Shown here piece by piece: positions 11,425-23,350 of a stretch of 64,000 nt of DNA. The translations under genes and the position numbers were made by a program. The notes under the pieces were generated by a model. That model made no database searches and was not told where the DNA came from. It was given only the letters and a program-made list of their open reading frames with translations. Position 1 is the stretch's first letter. Each line of letters opens with the position of its first letter. This stretch comes from Tricholoma matsutake (Eukaryota > Basidiomycota > Agaricomycetes > Agaricales > Tricholomataceae). The DNA lies in the NCBI GenBank assembly GCA_026075535.2, contig AP026542.1:6820001-6884000 (forward strand), read 5' to 3'.

Positions 11425-12085
11425 CACTGCTGGGACTGACCTGTGTTTCCCACAGAAACACAGCCTCAGAAACATGTTTTAAGACTTCTGATTTGTATAT
11501 CCTTTGGATATTCTCAAGATGTATTTAGAAGAAATACTAAAGAAATATTTTACATGTATCCAAGCTGTATCTGCAAGAAACAGAAAAAGTGTATCCTACA
11601 ATGTTTCTTTCAGATCCATTCTGGAAACATTTTTCATGTTTCCTTTGTGTAAGTTAGAGAAACACTTTATATGTAATTATAGCTGTACCTGCAGAACACA
11701 CTCAACATGTAATTTTATTATGTGTTTTCTAGGGATACATGCAAAGGACAAAGGGGTCACCATGGTTACATGTATCCCTAGAAAACACATAATAAAATTT
11801 TATGTTAAGGGTGTTCTGCAGGTACAGCTATAATTATATATAAAGTGTTTCTCTAATTTACACAAAGAAAACATGGAAAATGTTTCCAGAATGGATCTGA
11901 AAGAAACATTGTAGGATACACTTTTTCTGTTTCTTGCAGATACAGCTTGGATACATGTAAAATATTTCTTTAGTATTTCTTCTAAATACATCTTGAGAAT
12001 ATCCAAAGGATATACAAATCAGAAGTCTTAAAACATGTTTCTGAGGCTGTGTTTCTGTGGGAAACACAGGTCAGTCCCAGCAGTG
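11425..12085. mobile_element. CACTG-ended foldback element (661 bp), CACTA-like
   Basis: Two arms of about 320 bp are near-perfect inverted repeats of each other, meeting near 11750-11760. The ends read CACTGCTGGGACTGACC and its complement. A 3-bp direct repeat AAG flanks the element at 11422-11424 and 12086-12088. CACTR ends with a 3-bp duplication fit the CACTA/EnSpm superfamily. Because the arms mirror each other, the same peptide frames appear on both strands; these are not genes. The alternative is a recent palindromic rearrangement, but the flanking duplication favours transposition. Confidence 0.7.
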
Positions 12086-14041
12086 AAGGCTGGTTGTGTT
12101 TGCTGTTGTGTGTGTGTTGAACAAGATCCAGTGCTTTCTTTTAATGAAGGATCAGTGGGGTGGGTCAAAGGTGAGAAGTGTGATGGGAGATAAGCTGATG
12201 TTCTGGGTCAAGGCAGCAATAGCACATGAAGCTGATGTGTACATGTTTCAGAGATATTTCTGTAACGTTAATGGTTTAGAGAACTTGGACAATGTTGAGA
12301 GAGTGAAGCAGGTGGGGCAGGTTGGATGTTGTTGCTGTGATAAGGATGGGGAGTGCAAGCAGTCCATTCAATTTTTTTTTAAAAGTGGAAGGATGTGTGA
12401 GCATCCAACACTAAGGGTGATGCAGGAACTAAAATGGAATGGGTTATATTGTGGAAGGTACTAGGATAAGACAAGACTACAACTATATTCTGTGTACGTT
12501 GATGACCATGCACATGAGTAAGCATAGCTAGCACCTGACGATGTACATTAGTAAGCATAGGTAAGAATCTTCTTACAGACCCCACTCATTGAACCATCGA
12601 GGACTGATCCAAAAAGACACCCATTCAGTGCATCTGCTAGTTGTTGCAGAATCCTTTTGCACTTTGACTGCCCAGATTCTTTAGGAACTGTGGCCAATTT
12701 GGATACTACTGTGCAGTTCAAGGTCAAGTTTGCTCATTGTCCACAGGGCTGTCTTTACCACTGTGTTCAGTTACATCCTCATTTCCCTGTTTGTAGTAAG
12801 TAAATAAATGTTAATTCTTATCCAAAATGAATTTGAGAACTCATGCTGTCCTTGACTGACAGTTCTTCAACCATTGGAACAGGTCCCACCTCAAAGTCCT
12901 CAGAACTTTGCACATGCATAACAGCATTGTACATTCCTTCAAACTCCAAATCCCTTTGCCCATTGACAATGACAATGTCTAGACCTTCACCTCCCCCAAT
13001 GCATCAACAATGGCTGCCAGCTTTGGAAAATGAAAATTGTATCAGTGAGCCACCATACACAAATGCAGCTGTTGAAACTTACAGCATTGCCACTACTTGA
13101 GGCCTTTGATTAGATGGTAGATAGACTACAAATTGCTTAGATACTGCAAAGATGCCATCTGTGATCGAAATCAGATGCTTGATCATTTGTAAAATGTGAC
13201 CACCATAATAAATCAGTCTATTCTGCCTCTGCTGGAGCTCTCATGCTATGGATACACATCTTCATAGATGTTATATGTTGGGGTGAGGTTTCAATAGCCT
13301 CAAATTGATGTTCTGACAGCCTGTTCTGGAGAGGTCTATTTTTTTTACAGCCTCCAGTGGGACTAACTAACTGGGTACCAGTCTGGCATTTTGATCCCAG
13401 TGCCCTTGCTATTGGTGGGGTCTGGCAATGCCTGCAAAAAAAGTGTGACAATAAAAGTGGTACTTCTGTTTTGGGAATGTTAGAGTATTGGCCAACATTG
13501 TTTTCACCTTTGCTTATTTGACTAAAGAAGTTGCATTGACACTGTTTCTGATTCATATCTATACAAGGCAGATCTTGTTGTTGTTGCCCTGATCTCACAT
13601 AAATCAATGAATTAGTCACTCAGCTTCCTCTACAAGTTCTAGGCATTGTAGAACACTCTACAGTGGGGTGTACATAATTGCACAATCTCTGTATTCAAAG
13701 AGTTCTGTTGTCTTTCAGCTGGTCACTAGCCCAAGTTAATACTAGCAGTCAACTTGAAGTTTGAGCTAGCTGTGAGATTTCTGCAGCACAATTCCCTGTG
13801 AAGGAGGCTACATTCCTCTTTTGAGCGAATTTATTTGATTACTTTGCATTCATGGTACATATAGGTGCACTGTCAATGACCAGGAGTACTACATGTTTGC
13901 CATCGCATCTGCCAGCCATGACTTCCTTTTTGGGACATGAAGATACTTAGGTTTTTGTTCTACCTCCACACAATAGTTTTCACTGGAGAAAGCATGCAGA
14001 TTATAACTATGAGAGATCCTACTGGACCTCCTTGTATCTGA
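12086..14041 (-). pseudogene. Degenerate coding region, possibly a DDE transposase remnant
   Basis: Minus-strand reading gives coding-like peptides broken by stops. Near 13850-13925 a frame reads MAGRCDGKHVVLLVIDSAP, which resembles the second catalytic Asp region of pogo/DDE_1 transposases (hydrophobic strand, then D followed by S/N-A-P). Other stretches (12830-13190 and 13218-13619) are protein-like but unrecognised. After removing the family-4 insertion at 14042-15753, the region continues into 15754-16050. The family assignment is weak. Confidence 0.25.
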
Positions 14042-15753
14042 TGATAGGTCCACTTGGCAGATTCAGCTCAGAAAACATTTCCACACATTACAGTCAACTC
14101 CCATGACACTTCAAACACTTATGAGCTCTACAAACTTTTCTCAAAGTTTTTCATGACACTTTGAACAACTTTGAACAACTTTGAACAACTTCGCAACACT
14201 TCGAGCAAGTTTGAATGACTTTGCAGCACCTCGAATACCTTCAGCCACCATATGCCTATTGCACTGCCCTTCAGACACATGCAGCACATGTTGCACAAGA
14301 TAGTGTGTTGCATATTGAGCACCACTGGACATGAGGAGATACGACAATGTGCTGTTAGGATGTGATTGCAGCATTTTGACATTTTGATGATATATTGGAT
14401 CAATAGGACAAGTTCCTTTGATATATTGTGACTCTACACATCTCCCTTCTCATCATTTCTCATTTATTTTCTGATTTGGAAAGTTCTTTATTGTTTTATA
14501 TCTTGCCTCATGTAGTCCTCATGTTCTATTTCCTTTTAGTACTATCTCTCAAAAATTATATAACCTTGTACTAGCTACCTAGAAAAAAAGGAACATATCA
14601 TCCTCTCATCTCTATCATCTGATTTAAGAGTAATTCTCTTGAGTCCAAGCCCCTCATCTTAAGTCCAGAAGTTTAGCAGGTTACTGTCAAGAACTGTTCC
14701 TCGCCTGATCGGAACCCGCATCTGTCTGTCGCTTTTCCACACGTCAAACCTGACATTTGTCTACTCCTTCTGATTTCGTTCCTGGCCGCCTTGCACTGCC
14801 CACACTGCTGTGCATCAGGCTGCCTTGTACAGCACCCATGGCTGCCTTCCCAAGGCTGCCATCTCTATTGCAAATTTGACTACAGATTCCTGTGTGGCTC
14901 CTGCTAGATAATTTATCTATGCAGTCGAGACACTGCCGCAGTCTTCATTCCTGTTCCGCATTTATTCTGGACTACAGTATTTAAGCTTAGTTAGTTTCAC
15001 CTTGTATTCCTCAGTTTGTATATCAACATAGACTCGACTTTATCCTGCCAATCTAAACCTCCTACTCCAACCTCAGTTCTCTAAGAGTCTGAACTCCATT
15101 CGACTCAACCTCTAGTCTCCCTCTGAAAGTTCTAACCTCACCTGAACTTAACCTAAGTCCCTCTGTACTCCTTCCCATGTTTACCTGCACTTTCCTGCTC
15201 CTACCTCCAAACCTTTGACTTGAAATTAGGACACCAGACGAGGTGAAGGGCACAGCTTCTTACAAGCTGAAGCCAAGTCCTTTCCATTTCCCCTCCTGCA
15301 GAATCCACAACAACCTGACAACCTTCCAATATCATCACCCGCAGTGTCCGATCGGATTCCGATGTGCCTTCTAGGATCAGTTCTTAACAGTTACCGCGAA
15401 CATCTTTGAAGATTCCATACTAGCTTCTCAAAACCATCATTCATTGTCTATCCTCTCAAGACGTTTTTGCATCACTATTGTCTATCTCCATTGCCTTTTG
15501 AAACTATCCTCATTCTCTACAAAAACCCTCAAACTTCTTTGAGCTCTCTCGAACTGTTATCAAAGCACTTCACAGAGCTTAGTACCCCTTTGAACCTCAG
15601 TGAATCTTGTTAAACCTCTTCGAACTTAGGTCCCCCACTCTTGGTTAGCAGTGGTGATATTTAGTACCACCTCGCACCCTTCCTCTAACTCATGTTATAC
15701 CATCCGAGGCCTATTTGTGGGTTTTGTTTGGGTTTCCAGGTCAAGTATCATCA
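14042..15753 (-). mobile_element. Family-4 LTR-like element, copy 4 (split by a solo LTR)
   Basis: It begins TGATAGGTCC and ends AAGTATCATCA, matching the other three copies in this window (28230-29558, 30259-31459, 33467-34700). Flanks are CTGA at 14038-14041 and CCGA at 15754-15757, a 4-bp duplication differing by one CpG transition. Without the solo LTR at 14685-15389 it is about 1.0 kb. TG...CA ends and a 4-bp duplication suggest a solo LTR of an unseen retrotransposon. It contains repeated TTTGAACAAC/TTCGAA words at 14150-14240. Confidence 0.7.
14685..15389 (+). repeat. Solo LTR A of chromovirus family III
   Basis: A 705-bp LTR (TGTCAAGAAC...GTTCTTAACA) of the same family as the LTRs at 41700-42369 and 48700-49405. 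It is flanked by a perfect 5-bp duplication GTTAC at 14680-14684 and 15390-15394. A TATTTAA box at 14978-14984 lies 35 nt upstream of the predicted transcript start at 15013. It is inserted inside family-4 copy 4, so it is the younger of the two. Confidence 0.93.
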
Positions 15754-16937
15754 CCGATCCTCTGAATACCATTGCTGATAATTGGAATTGCCTTTCTGGG
15801 ATAACAGAATGTAGTTGAGTTTGCATGAACATTTTCAGGCTTCCACACCACCATTTTTCCTGAAATAAAATCTGAAGGCACTATTTTGAATACTTCTCAT
15901 TAATTTCTCCAGATCAAATTTTTCAGAGGGATCCTCAATGTCAAGATCTTCATGTTCTGAGGGGCCCTCTGGATGAACTAAGCTGTTTTAAAAAAATCTA
16001 CTCCTGAGACTTTTCTAAGAACATGTTCTTGAGCATTTTTTCTCATACAATCAATACATGAATCCTACTGTGGATAGAGATAAAGATGACTACTGTGAGT
16101 GTTGGAGTTTAAATTTAGTGAGCATTGCCTACTATTGCCATTGGCACATGCCTCTGCTGCATGACTCAAGATGAGTGTAGCATGAACAGAGGTCTGCCAA
16201 AGTGGACCCTGAAATGAATAGGCAATGATGCGAGCATGCTAATACACAAGACTTAAACTACATATGAGTATCTATGCAAAGACCATTTGACTACATAAAC
16301 CATAGTACTACAAAGTTCCAAAAAGCAAGGGAAGTGGTGGGTGGCCTGCAAAAAATTCAGATGTTCCGAAAACTGTTCGATAACGCCTGGATGCACCCGA
16401 ATAAGGAGTTAGCAATGAGAGGGGCAACTGTCATTGCTACTCACTGCAAGGATCCAACTGGTAGTGGTAGCAACTGCTAACAGATAATACCAGCTGAATC
16501 CTGTGAAATGAGACCCTAACTGAGCATACAGCTTATAAAGATTGGTGAAAACCCTCACGATGTAGATAGTTGTTGAGACTGTAAGATGGAGCCTCAAGGC
16601 AAAGCCTTGTTCAACAACTAACTGTAAGAGTGAGAGCCTGAACCAATAATGAGCATGAAGTGCTTACCTGTGTTGTGTGGACAAGATGGGGGTCAAAAGG
16701 AAGCAACACAGGGAGGCTCCTAATTGTGCTGAAACTTTTTATAGCCAGACATCCGCTAGACCCTAGTGCCTGACCACAAACAGCAGAATTAGGAGCCTGA
16801 GTGGAGCTCAGCATGGGTAGCAGAGCTAGATGGGAGGTAGCTTGGTGTGGTGCAGAGGCCTACAAAAAGGCTCCTTACCCTTGGAACCTGCCCTTACGAT
16901 GAACTTGAGCTTCCGAGCATGTGGTATATAATATATT
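15754..16937 (-). other. Unassigned degenerate sequence
   Basis: Minus-strand reading near 15840-16000 gives an acidic, coding-like peptide (SEHEDLDIEDPSEKFDLEKL) that ends in a stop, apparently continuous with 12086-14041 before the family-4 insertion. No motif is recognised. The rest up to 16937 shows no gene. Confidence 0.3.
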
Positions 16938-17404
16938 CCCACTACTTTAGGTAGTGGGTTTTGTGGGTGTCAGAAAAAACACCAAAATCAAGTGTTTCAG
17001 CTGCTATGTCATAATAGTGCCATGGTCATGTGGAGCGCAATGCCAGATAGTGCTGATTAATTTCAGCTTTATTCAACGAATATAAATGTAGCTGAACAGC
17101 AGTTAAAAAATATGGAAGTAATAGAGTATGAGCCCTAAAAAAAATGAAGTAAATGCTTCACTGATCAAAACATGAAAATAATAGAAATGTGAGCCCAAAC
17201 TAAAAATAGATAAACAAGTGAATGCTTCAGGACTCCATCATGATGTCCTCTGGAGAACTGTCACTCGTAGTTTTCTTGTTGAGATCATATCAGACTGTTT
17301 GGTAGTCTTGGCCTTCTTAGTGACAACAAAGTTAGAAAAGGCGTCATTGGCTGCTGAACATAGCTGGGATGACTTGGGCTGGCTGTGTTATGGTGGTGTG
17401 GGGA
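16938..17404 (-). mobile_element. Helitron 3'-end fragment
   Basis: About 467 bp closely similar to 24168-24635, the 3' end of the main Helitron. It includes the C-terminal coding tail, a 3' untranslated stretch and, at its left end (16938-16958), a hairpin with 8-bp arms CCCACTAC/GTAGTGGG. A second truncated 3' end abuts it at 17405-17445. Confidence 0.65.
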
Positions 17405-17529
17405 AGTAGTGGGTTTTGTGGGTGTCGAAAAAAATGCTGAAATCGAGTGACCTCTGGTTGAATAAGAGAAAGATTGGACGGGGCCACACAAGAAAACATT
17501 ACAAGGTGACCATTGATTTGCACTGTCAT

Positions 17530-17930
17530 TGTTAGGAAACCACCCCATTACCTAATAAACTTTCATTTTATTTTATTATGTCGAATTATGCTACATGACG
17601 CCAAATGATGCTACATTTTGATAGCATGAGAATTTTATTTTGCACACATCAAAATGTACGTGCATGTACAAGTGCATCAGTAACAACAATGTACAATATA
17701 TGTAACATAGTATATAAACCCTAAATATATGCCTAGGGGACCCTAGTTGTGTTCTCTTAGGTATTCCACCTACGTTTTCAGTGTGAAAGGCCTATCTCAA
17801 CAAACTTATCTATTAATAACCCCTCGCATCAAAACCATCAATTTCCCCATCACGAGCGCAGATCCCACCCCCTTCTTGTAGAGAGAACCTGCATGGTCTT
17901 AGCTAGCAGATAGTGGGTGTCGCCCTAACA
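17530..17930 (+). repeat. 5' LTR of chromovirus I
   Basis: 401 bp with TG/CA ends. A TATATAAA box at 17711-17718 lies about 34 nt upstream of 17745, the predicted transcript start, where the RNA would begin AGTTGTGTTCT. A solo copy of this LTR occurs at 27506-27907. Confidence 0.95.
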
Positions 17931-17932
17931 GA

Positions 17933-17943
17933 AGAACACAACT
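17933..17943 (+). promoter_or_regulatory. Self-priming primer-binding site of chromovirus I
   Basis: AGAACACAACT starts 2 nt after the LTR and is the exact complement of the predicted first 11 nt of the transcript (17745-17755). Tf1/sushi-group elements prime reverse transcription by folding the RNA 5' end onto such a site instead of using a tRNA. Confidence 0.75.
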
Positions 17944-18417
17944 TCCCATATCAGTGCACCTTCTCTTACTTGTGCATACGTCATTGTTTCACCGCGCCAC
18001 ATCCGATTACTCATCCTTTCGGCATGAGCTGGAAGTACTTGTATATACATAATCTACCTTTTCTTTTGTAAGCCGACACCAGGCCTCGCCTTACATTGCG
18101 ACTGCCAGTGATTGAGAGGCAGCGCTCATCATTAGGACAGCTGCAACCAGACAATCGATCAGATCTGGTTTAGTTATGATTTACATTACTCTATTCGGAC
18201 GACTATTTTAGTTACAAGCCGAATTCAGTGATATCTCCGAGATCAGGCACTGTTGGAAGGGTTGTTGATCCAAAGTGTCAAAATAGGCGCCCGATGAACA
18301 ACGAACCATTGATGAACCTCGACGAACCTTATCACATGACCCGTAGACATTTGGAGAGGTCTCAAAGAAAAAATTTTGAATTTGTCAAAGAAGTGATTCA
18401 TCACAGATTCTACAATT

Positions 18418-19515
18418 ATGTCCGAACCTTCAACTTCTAATCCCGGTCCTAATCCTGTTCCCATACCAGCACTAGAGGTGAAAATTGATGCGCTCACAGT
18501 GCAAATGTCGCAATTAGTGTCAGTATTGGCAGCATCACAGCCCAGACAAGTGGAAGTACAGCCAGAGATGACAGGAGAAAGAGATGATGAGATGGAGGAG
18601 ATGGTGGAGTGGATATCACAGGAGGATGAGACGGTGGAGAAATCCGGAAATGGAAAAGTGCACTTACCTAAGTACGTGCCCCCACAAATCTTTGATGGTA
18701 CCATGGAGAATACAAAATCCTTCATCAGCTCTATAGTATTGTACATCCATGGGAGGAAGCCAGAGTTTTGTACAGCCGAGTCTAGGATTATGTTTGCTCT
18801 CTCATACATTCAGGGGGGGAAAGCACAGTTCTGGAGAAACAAGGCTATTAATCAAATTGCTGTGGGAAATAAACCATTTGCAACCTTCAAGGAATTTCTG
18901 GAGAGATTGGAGGCACAGTTTGGAGACCCTAATCCAAAGGCGACAGCCAATGCTAAATTAAAGACCATGCGCCAAGGTTCCTTAACGGCGGATGAATTTA
19001 TTTTGCAGTTCAAAGCAGAAGCTTCACAAACAGACATGGGAGAAGCCGTGTTGGTAGAGTTTTTGAAAGCAGGATTAAATCCCTCTTTATTCAAGTCTAT
19101 CTACCGACTACCTTCTATGCCAGAGAAGTTGGACGAGTGGTATAATTGGGCAATGCGCCTTGACCAGCAATATCAGCAAGAACAGGCGGAGTCAAAGTTG
19201 ATGTATGGAAGTAGTAAATTTGGAAAGTCATCAGGAGGAAAGTCCGAGAAAGGAAAGGCGCCTCAGGCGCAAGCTCCGAGGGCACAGCCACCGGCCATGG
19301 CAGTGACACCTATAGTTACGGAGTTAGCAGCACCAGCAGAGGCAATGGAGGTTGATCAAGTGGGGAGATGAGCCCCACTTAAATGTTTTAACTGTGGGCA
19401 GTTAGGACACATTTCTAAGAATTGCAAGCAGAAGAGAAAGATCAGGGGAGCTACAATCGAGGAAGTGAAGCCAGAGGAAGGCAGGCAGAAGAATTTTGTG
19501 GAAGAGTCCCAGTGA
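18418..19515 (+). pseudogene. Chromovirus I Gag
   Basis: Starts at ATG 18418. Residues 75-270 form the retrotransposon Gag region (GGKAQFWRNKA, PFATFKEFLERLEAQFGDPN, FILQFKAEASQ). A Lys/Gln/Ala/Pro-rich linker and a zinc knuckle of exact CX2CX4HX4C form (CFNCGQLGHISKNC, 19384-19425) follow. A TGA at 19369-19371 splits the frame just before the knuckle and is best explained as a decayed CGA Arg codon. The frame ends at 19513-19515. Pol is open in the -1 frame from about 19419, overlapping by roughly 95 nt. Confidence 0.88.
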
Positions 19516-22500
19516 AGGTTTCCCCATTGGTGACCCAGAATTGTTACAATGTATTAGTATCTGAGGAAACCCAGAGTAAATCAGAAAAGGAAATCGAGGA
19601 GGAGTACAACTGTTGCAAATCACGTGACAAAGAAAATTGTCACATGTCATTTCCGAAAACCCCTAAATTCTTTATTCGCTCTGCGCGAATAGAACCCGAA
19701 ATCACCTTGACTGTGGGACTGAAGACAGTGGACACGCATGCAGCTATTGATGTGGAAGCGTTGCTTGACAGTGGTGCTACAGGATTATTTATTAATCGAT
19801 CCTTAATTACCGGAAACAGTATTAACACATGCAAGCTGGCGCAACCTATAATGGTGTACAATATTGACGGAACAGTCAATTGTGGAGGAACTATCAAGGA
19901 GGAGGTGACTATGGTACTAAAGTATCAGGAGCATCAGGAGTGAGCCGTATTCGAAGTGTGCGATCTTGGGAAAACCAATCTAATAATAGGATGTCCATGG
20001 TTATGGAAGCATAATCCCGAAATTGATTGGAAAACTGGGAAAGTACAAATGACTCGTTGTCCTAAGGAATGTAATGTGTATGGGAGGAAGATGAAGAAAG
20101 AAAAAAGGAAAAAGAAAGAGAAAGAATGTCCGAGGAAGTATTCTGTTACAATGGAGGAAGTGGAGGATGAGGAAATGCCAAATGGGGAAGTTCCAATCAT
20201 GATTGAGAAAGAAGAGCAGAAGCAAACCTTTAGAACAATTCGTGGAGGACAGTCATGGGACAAGAATATCGTGAAGGTGGAGAAGCCAGTGGAGGAATGG
20301 GTGCCAAAAGTGTATCATGAACATTTGTCTGTGTTCCAAAAGAAGGAGTCTGAGCAAATGCCGGTGCGGAAGCCATGGGATCATGCGATTGAGATGAAGC
20401 CAGGGTTTGTGCCGAAGAAGTCAAAGGTATATCCATTATCTCCAATGGAACAAGAAGAAGTGGATGCATTCCTGAAGGAGCAATTGCACAAAGGATACAT
20501 ACGACCTTCAAAATCACCACAGATGTCACCAATATTCTTTGTGCCCAAAAAAGACCAAAGGAAGAGGATGTGTACCGATTATAGGTATCTGAATGAGTGG
20601 ACAGTGAAGAACATGTACCCCCTGCCGTTGATCTCAGAAATAATTGATAAGGTGGGAAAAGCCAAGGTCTTTACAAAATTGGATTTACGATGGGGATACA
20701 ACAATGTATGAATAAAGAAAGGAGATGAGTGGAAGGCTGCATTTGCCACGCATTGAGGATCCTTCAAGCCGCTTGTCATGTTTTTTGGGATCACTAATAG
20801 TCCCCCGACCTTTCAAAATATGATGAATGTCATTTTCAAGGACGTAATAGACAAAGGCATGGTAATAATATTTATTGATGACATTCTGATATTCACGGAG
20901 GATGAAGAGAATCATGAAGCGATAGTGCAAGAGGTGTTACAGAGGTTGGCGGAGAACAATCTATTTTTGAAACCAGAGAAGTGTGTGTTTGGGGCAAGCG
21001 AGATCGAGTTCCTAGGATTATTGATTGGCCCTGACGGGATCAAAATGGATCCGATCAAGGTACAGGCGATCACAGATTGGCCTGCGCCCACCTGTGTCAA
21101 GGAGGTTCAAGCCTTCTTGGGACTCGCAAATTATTATCGTCGCTTTGTGCACAATTTTTCTAAAATTGCCACACCCTTACATAACCTTATGTGAAAGGGA
21201 GTAGTATGGAGGTGGGGAGAGCAGCAGCAGACAGCATTTGAGGAGTTGAAGAGGAAGTTTGTGGAGGGACCAATATTAGCCCCAGTAGATTTCACATGCC
21301 CTTTGCAAGTGGAATCCGATGCATCCGATTTTGCTACTGGAGCAGTATTATCAATGCTGTGTGAAGATGACAAATGGCATCCTTGTGCATACTTGTCAAA
21401 AGGGTTGAATGATGTGGAGAGGAATTATGATGTGCATGACAAAGAGATGTTGGGGATAATATGAGCATTGGAGGTGTGGAGGCATTATTTGGAGGGATGT
21501 ACACATCAGATTGAGATCTGGACAGATCATCAAAATCTGCAATACTTCATGTCCGCTAAAAAGCTTAATCGCCGGCAAGCATGTTGGGCACTATTCCTAT
21601 CGCATTTCAATTTTCACTTGGTCCATAAAGTGGGAAGCTTAATGAGGAAAGCAGATGCCTTATCCAGATGTATTGATCATAAAAGGGGGGTGGAGGAGGA
21701 CAATAAAAATGTTACCTTACTCAAACCCAAATACTTTTGCATTTGCGCTATGCATCAAGGGCATCTATTAATAGATAGCTTGGAAACGGAAATGTTGTCT
21801 AAAATTAGACAATGTTCAGAAATGGACGATGAAGTAGTGGAAGCCATGAAAGCTCTGAAGGGAGAGAAGAAAGGTAATATCAAAGGAGATGAATGGGCTG
21901 AGGAACAAGGGTTGGTGTTGTTTTGAGGAAAAGTGTATGTACTGAAGGATCAGGATTTGTGAAGGGAGATCGTCCAGTTACATCACAATACACTGATTGC
22001 TGGACACCCAGGAAGATGGAAGACATTGGAATTAGTAATGAGAAATTATTGGTGGCCTGGAATTTCAAAGTATGTGTTGGGGTATGTGGATGGATGTGAT
22101 ACGTCCATGAGGGGGAAGAAATTTCCAGAGAAACCTGCAGGAAAATTAATGCCAAACCCTATACCTAAAGCGCCGTGGCGAGATATATCTGTGGATTTTA
22201 TTACCGGATTACCCAAGGCTCAAGGGTACAATGCAATATTCATAGTATGCGACCGCTTCACAAAGGAGGTCCATATTATTCCTACTACTACAGAAACCTC
22301 ATCATTGGGCTTGGCGCACCTCTATCTAAATCAGGTATGGCAGTTACATGGGTTACCCAATACCGTTATCTCCGATTGTGGACCACAATTTGCTTCCGTG
22401 TTTATGCAAGAACTAAACAACATATTGGGAATTCAAACTAAATTATCTATGGCATATCACCTGCAGACTGATGGGCAGACAGAGAGAATGAATCAGGAGT

Positions 22501-23339
22501 TGGAGCAGTACCTACGTATGTTTGTCAACTACCGACAAACTGACTGGCCCAAATGGTTGGCAATTGCCGAATTTTCCCACAATAACAAATTCCATTCGGC
22601 TACTCATATGTCACCCTTTTTCGCGAATTATGGATATCATCCTCGCATGGGAGTAGAACCCAGAAGGGAAGTCAAAGTACAGTCGGTAGAAGATTTTGTA
22701 TCTAAGATGCAAAAGGTACAAGAGGAAGCAGAGGCGGCATTGAAGAAAGCATGTGATGACATGATGCAACACGTGGATCGTACTCGAGCATGCGCTCCAG
22801 AGTACAAAGTTGGTGACTTGGTATGGCTAAGTACCAAGGACCTGAATATTCCACGACCTTCAAAGAAACTTATGGAGAAACAAGTTGGCCCATATGCGAT
22901 CTCTAAAGTGATCTCGCCTAATGCAGTAGTGCTAAAAATACCCCGATCATTTAAGATTGATCCCGAGATTAATGTATCCTGCCTATGACGCCCTTACTGT
23001 CTGCCCACTATTCCTGGCCAACAAACTACTCCGCAACCTCCGATATTAGTAGAAGGTGCTCCAGAATACATAGTTGAAGAAATTCTAGACTCACGTCTTC
23101 GATGGAACAAATTGGAGTTCTTAATAAAGTGGAAAAACTATACCGACAAAAATAATTCATGGGAACCCGAAGAGAATTGTAAGCGAGCACGTAACATGAT
23201 CGCCCAATTCTTTAAACATAATCCAAATGCTCCGCATCACATTGTGAGAATGGTGTATGAGGGGATGAAATTCCGGCCTTACCAAAATTTCACAGAGGGG
23301 ACAAACATAATATTTTCTCGCCTGGAAGTCAAGGCATAA
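19419..23339 (+). pseudogene. Chromovirus I Pol: protease, RT, RNase H, integrase, chromodomain
   Basis: One reading frame of about 1306 codons without indels, interrupted only by eight TGA codons (near 19941, 20709, 20754, 21192, 21462, 21924, 21960 and 22986), all at places where Arg (CGA) is plausible. Protease core LLDSGAT is near 19761. RT catalytic box FIDD is near 20872. RNase H contains ESDASD (about 21312) and TDHQNL. Integrase keeps the HH pair, but the second zinc-binding Cys after GCDT is Ser; the DDE residues lie in SVDFITGLP, SDCGPQF and DGQTERMNQ. A chromodomain (YIVEEILDSRL, then FLIKWKNYTDKNNSWEPEEN) spans about 23070-23220 and would direct integration to heterochromatin marks. 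Confidence 0.93.
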
Positions 23340-23350
23340 AAGGGGGGTAA

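Noticed and set aside
11443..11833. ORFs repeated on both strands at 11.4-12.07 kb
   Set aside because: The mirrored peptides are a consequence of the long inverted repeat, not paired genes.
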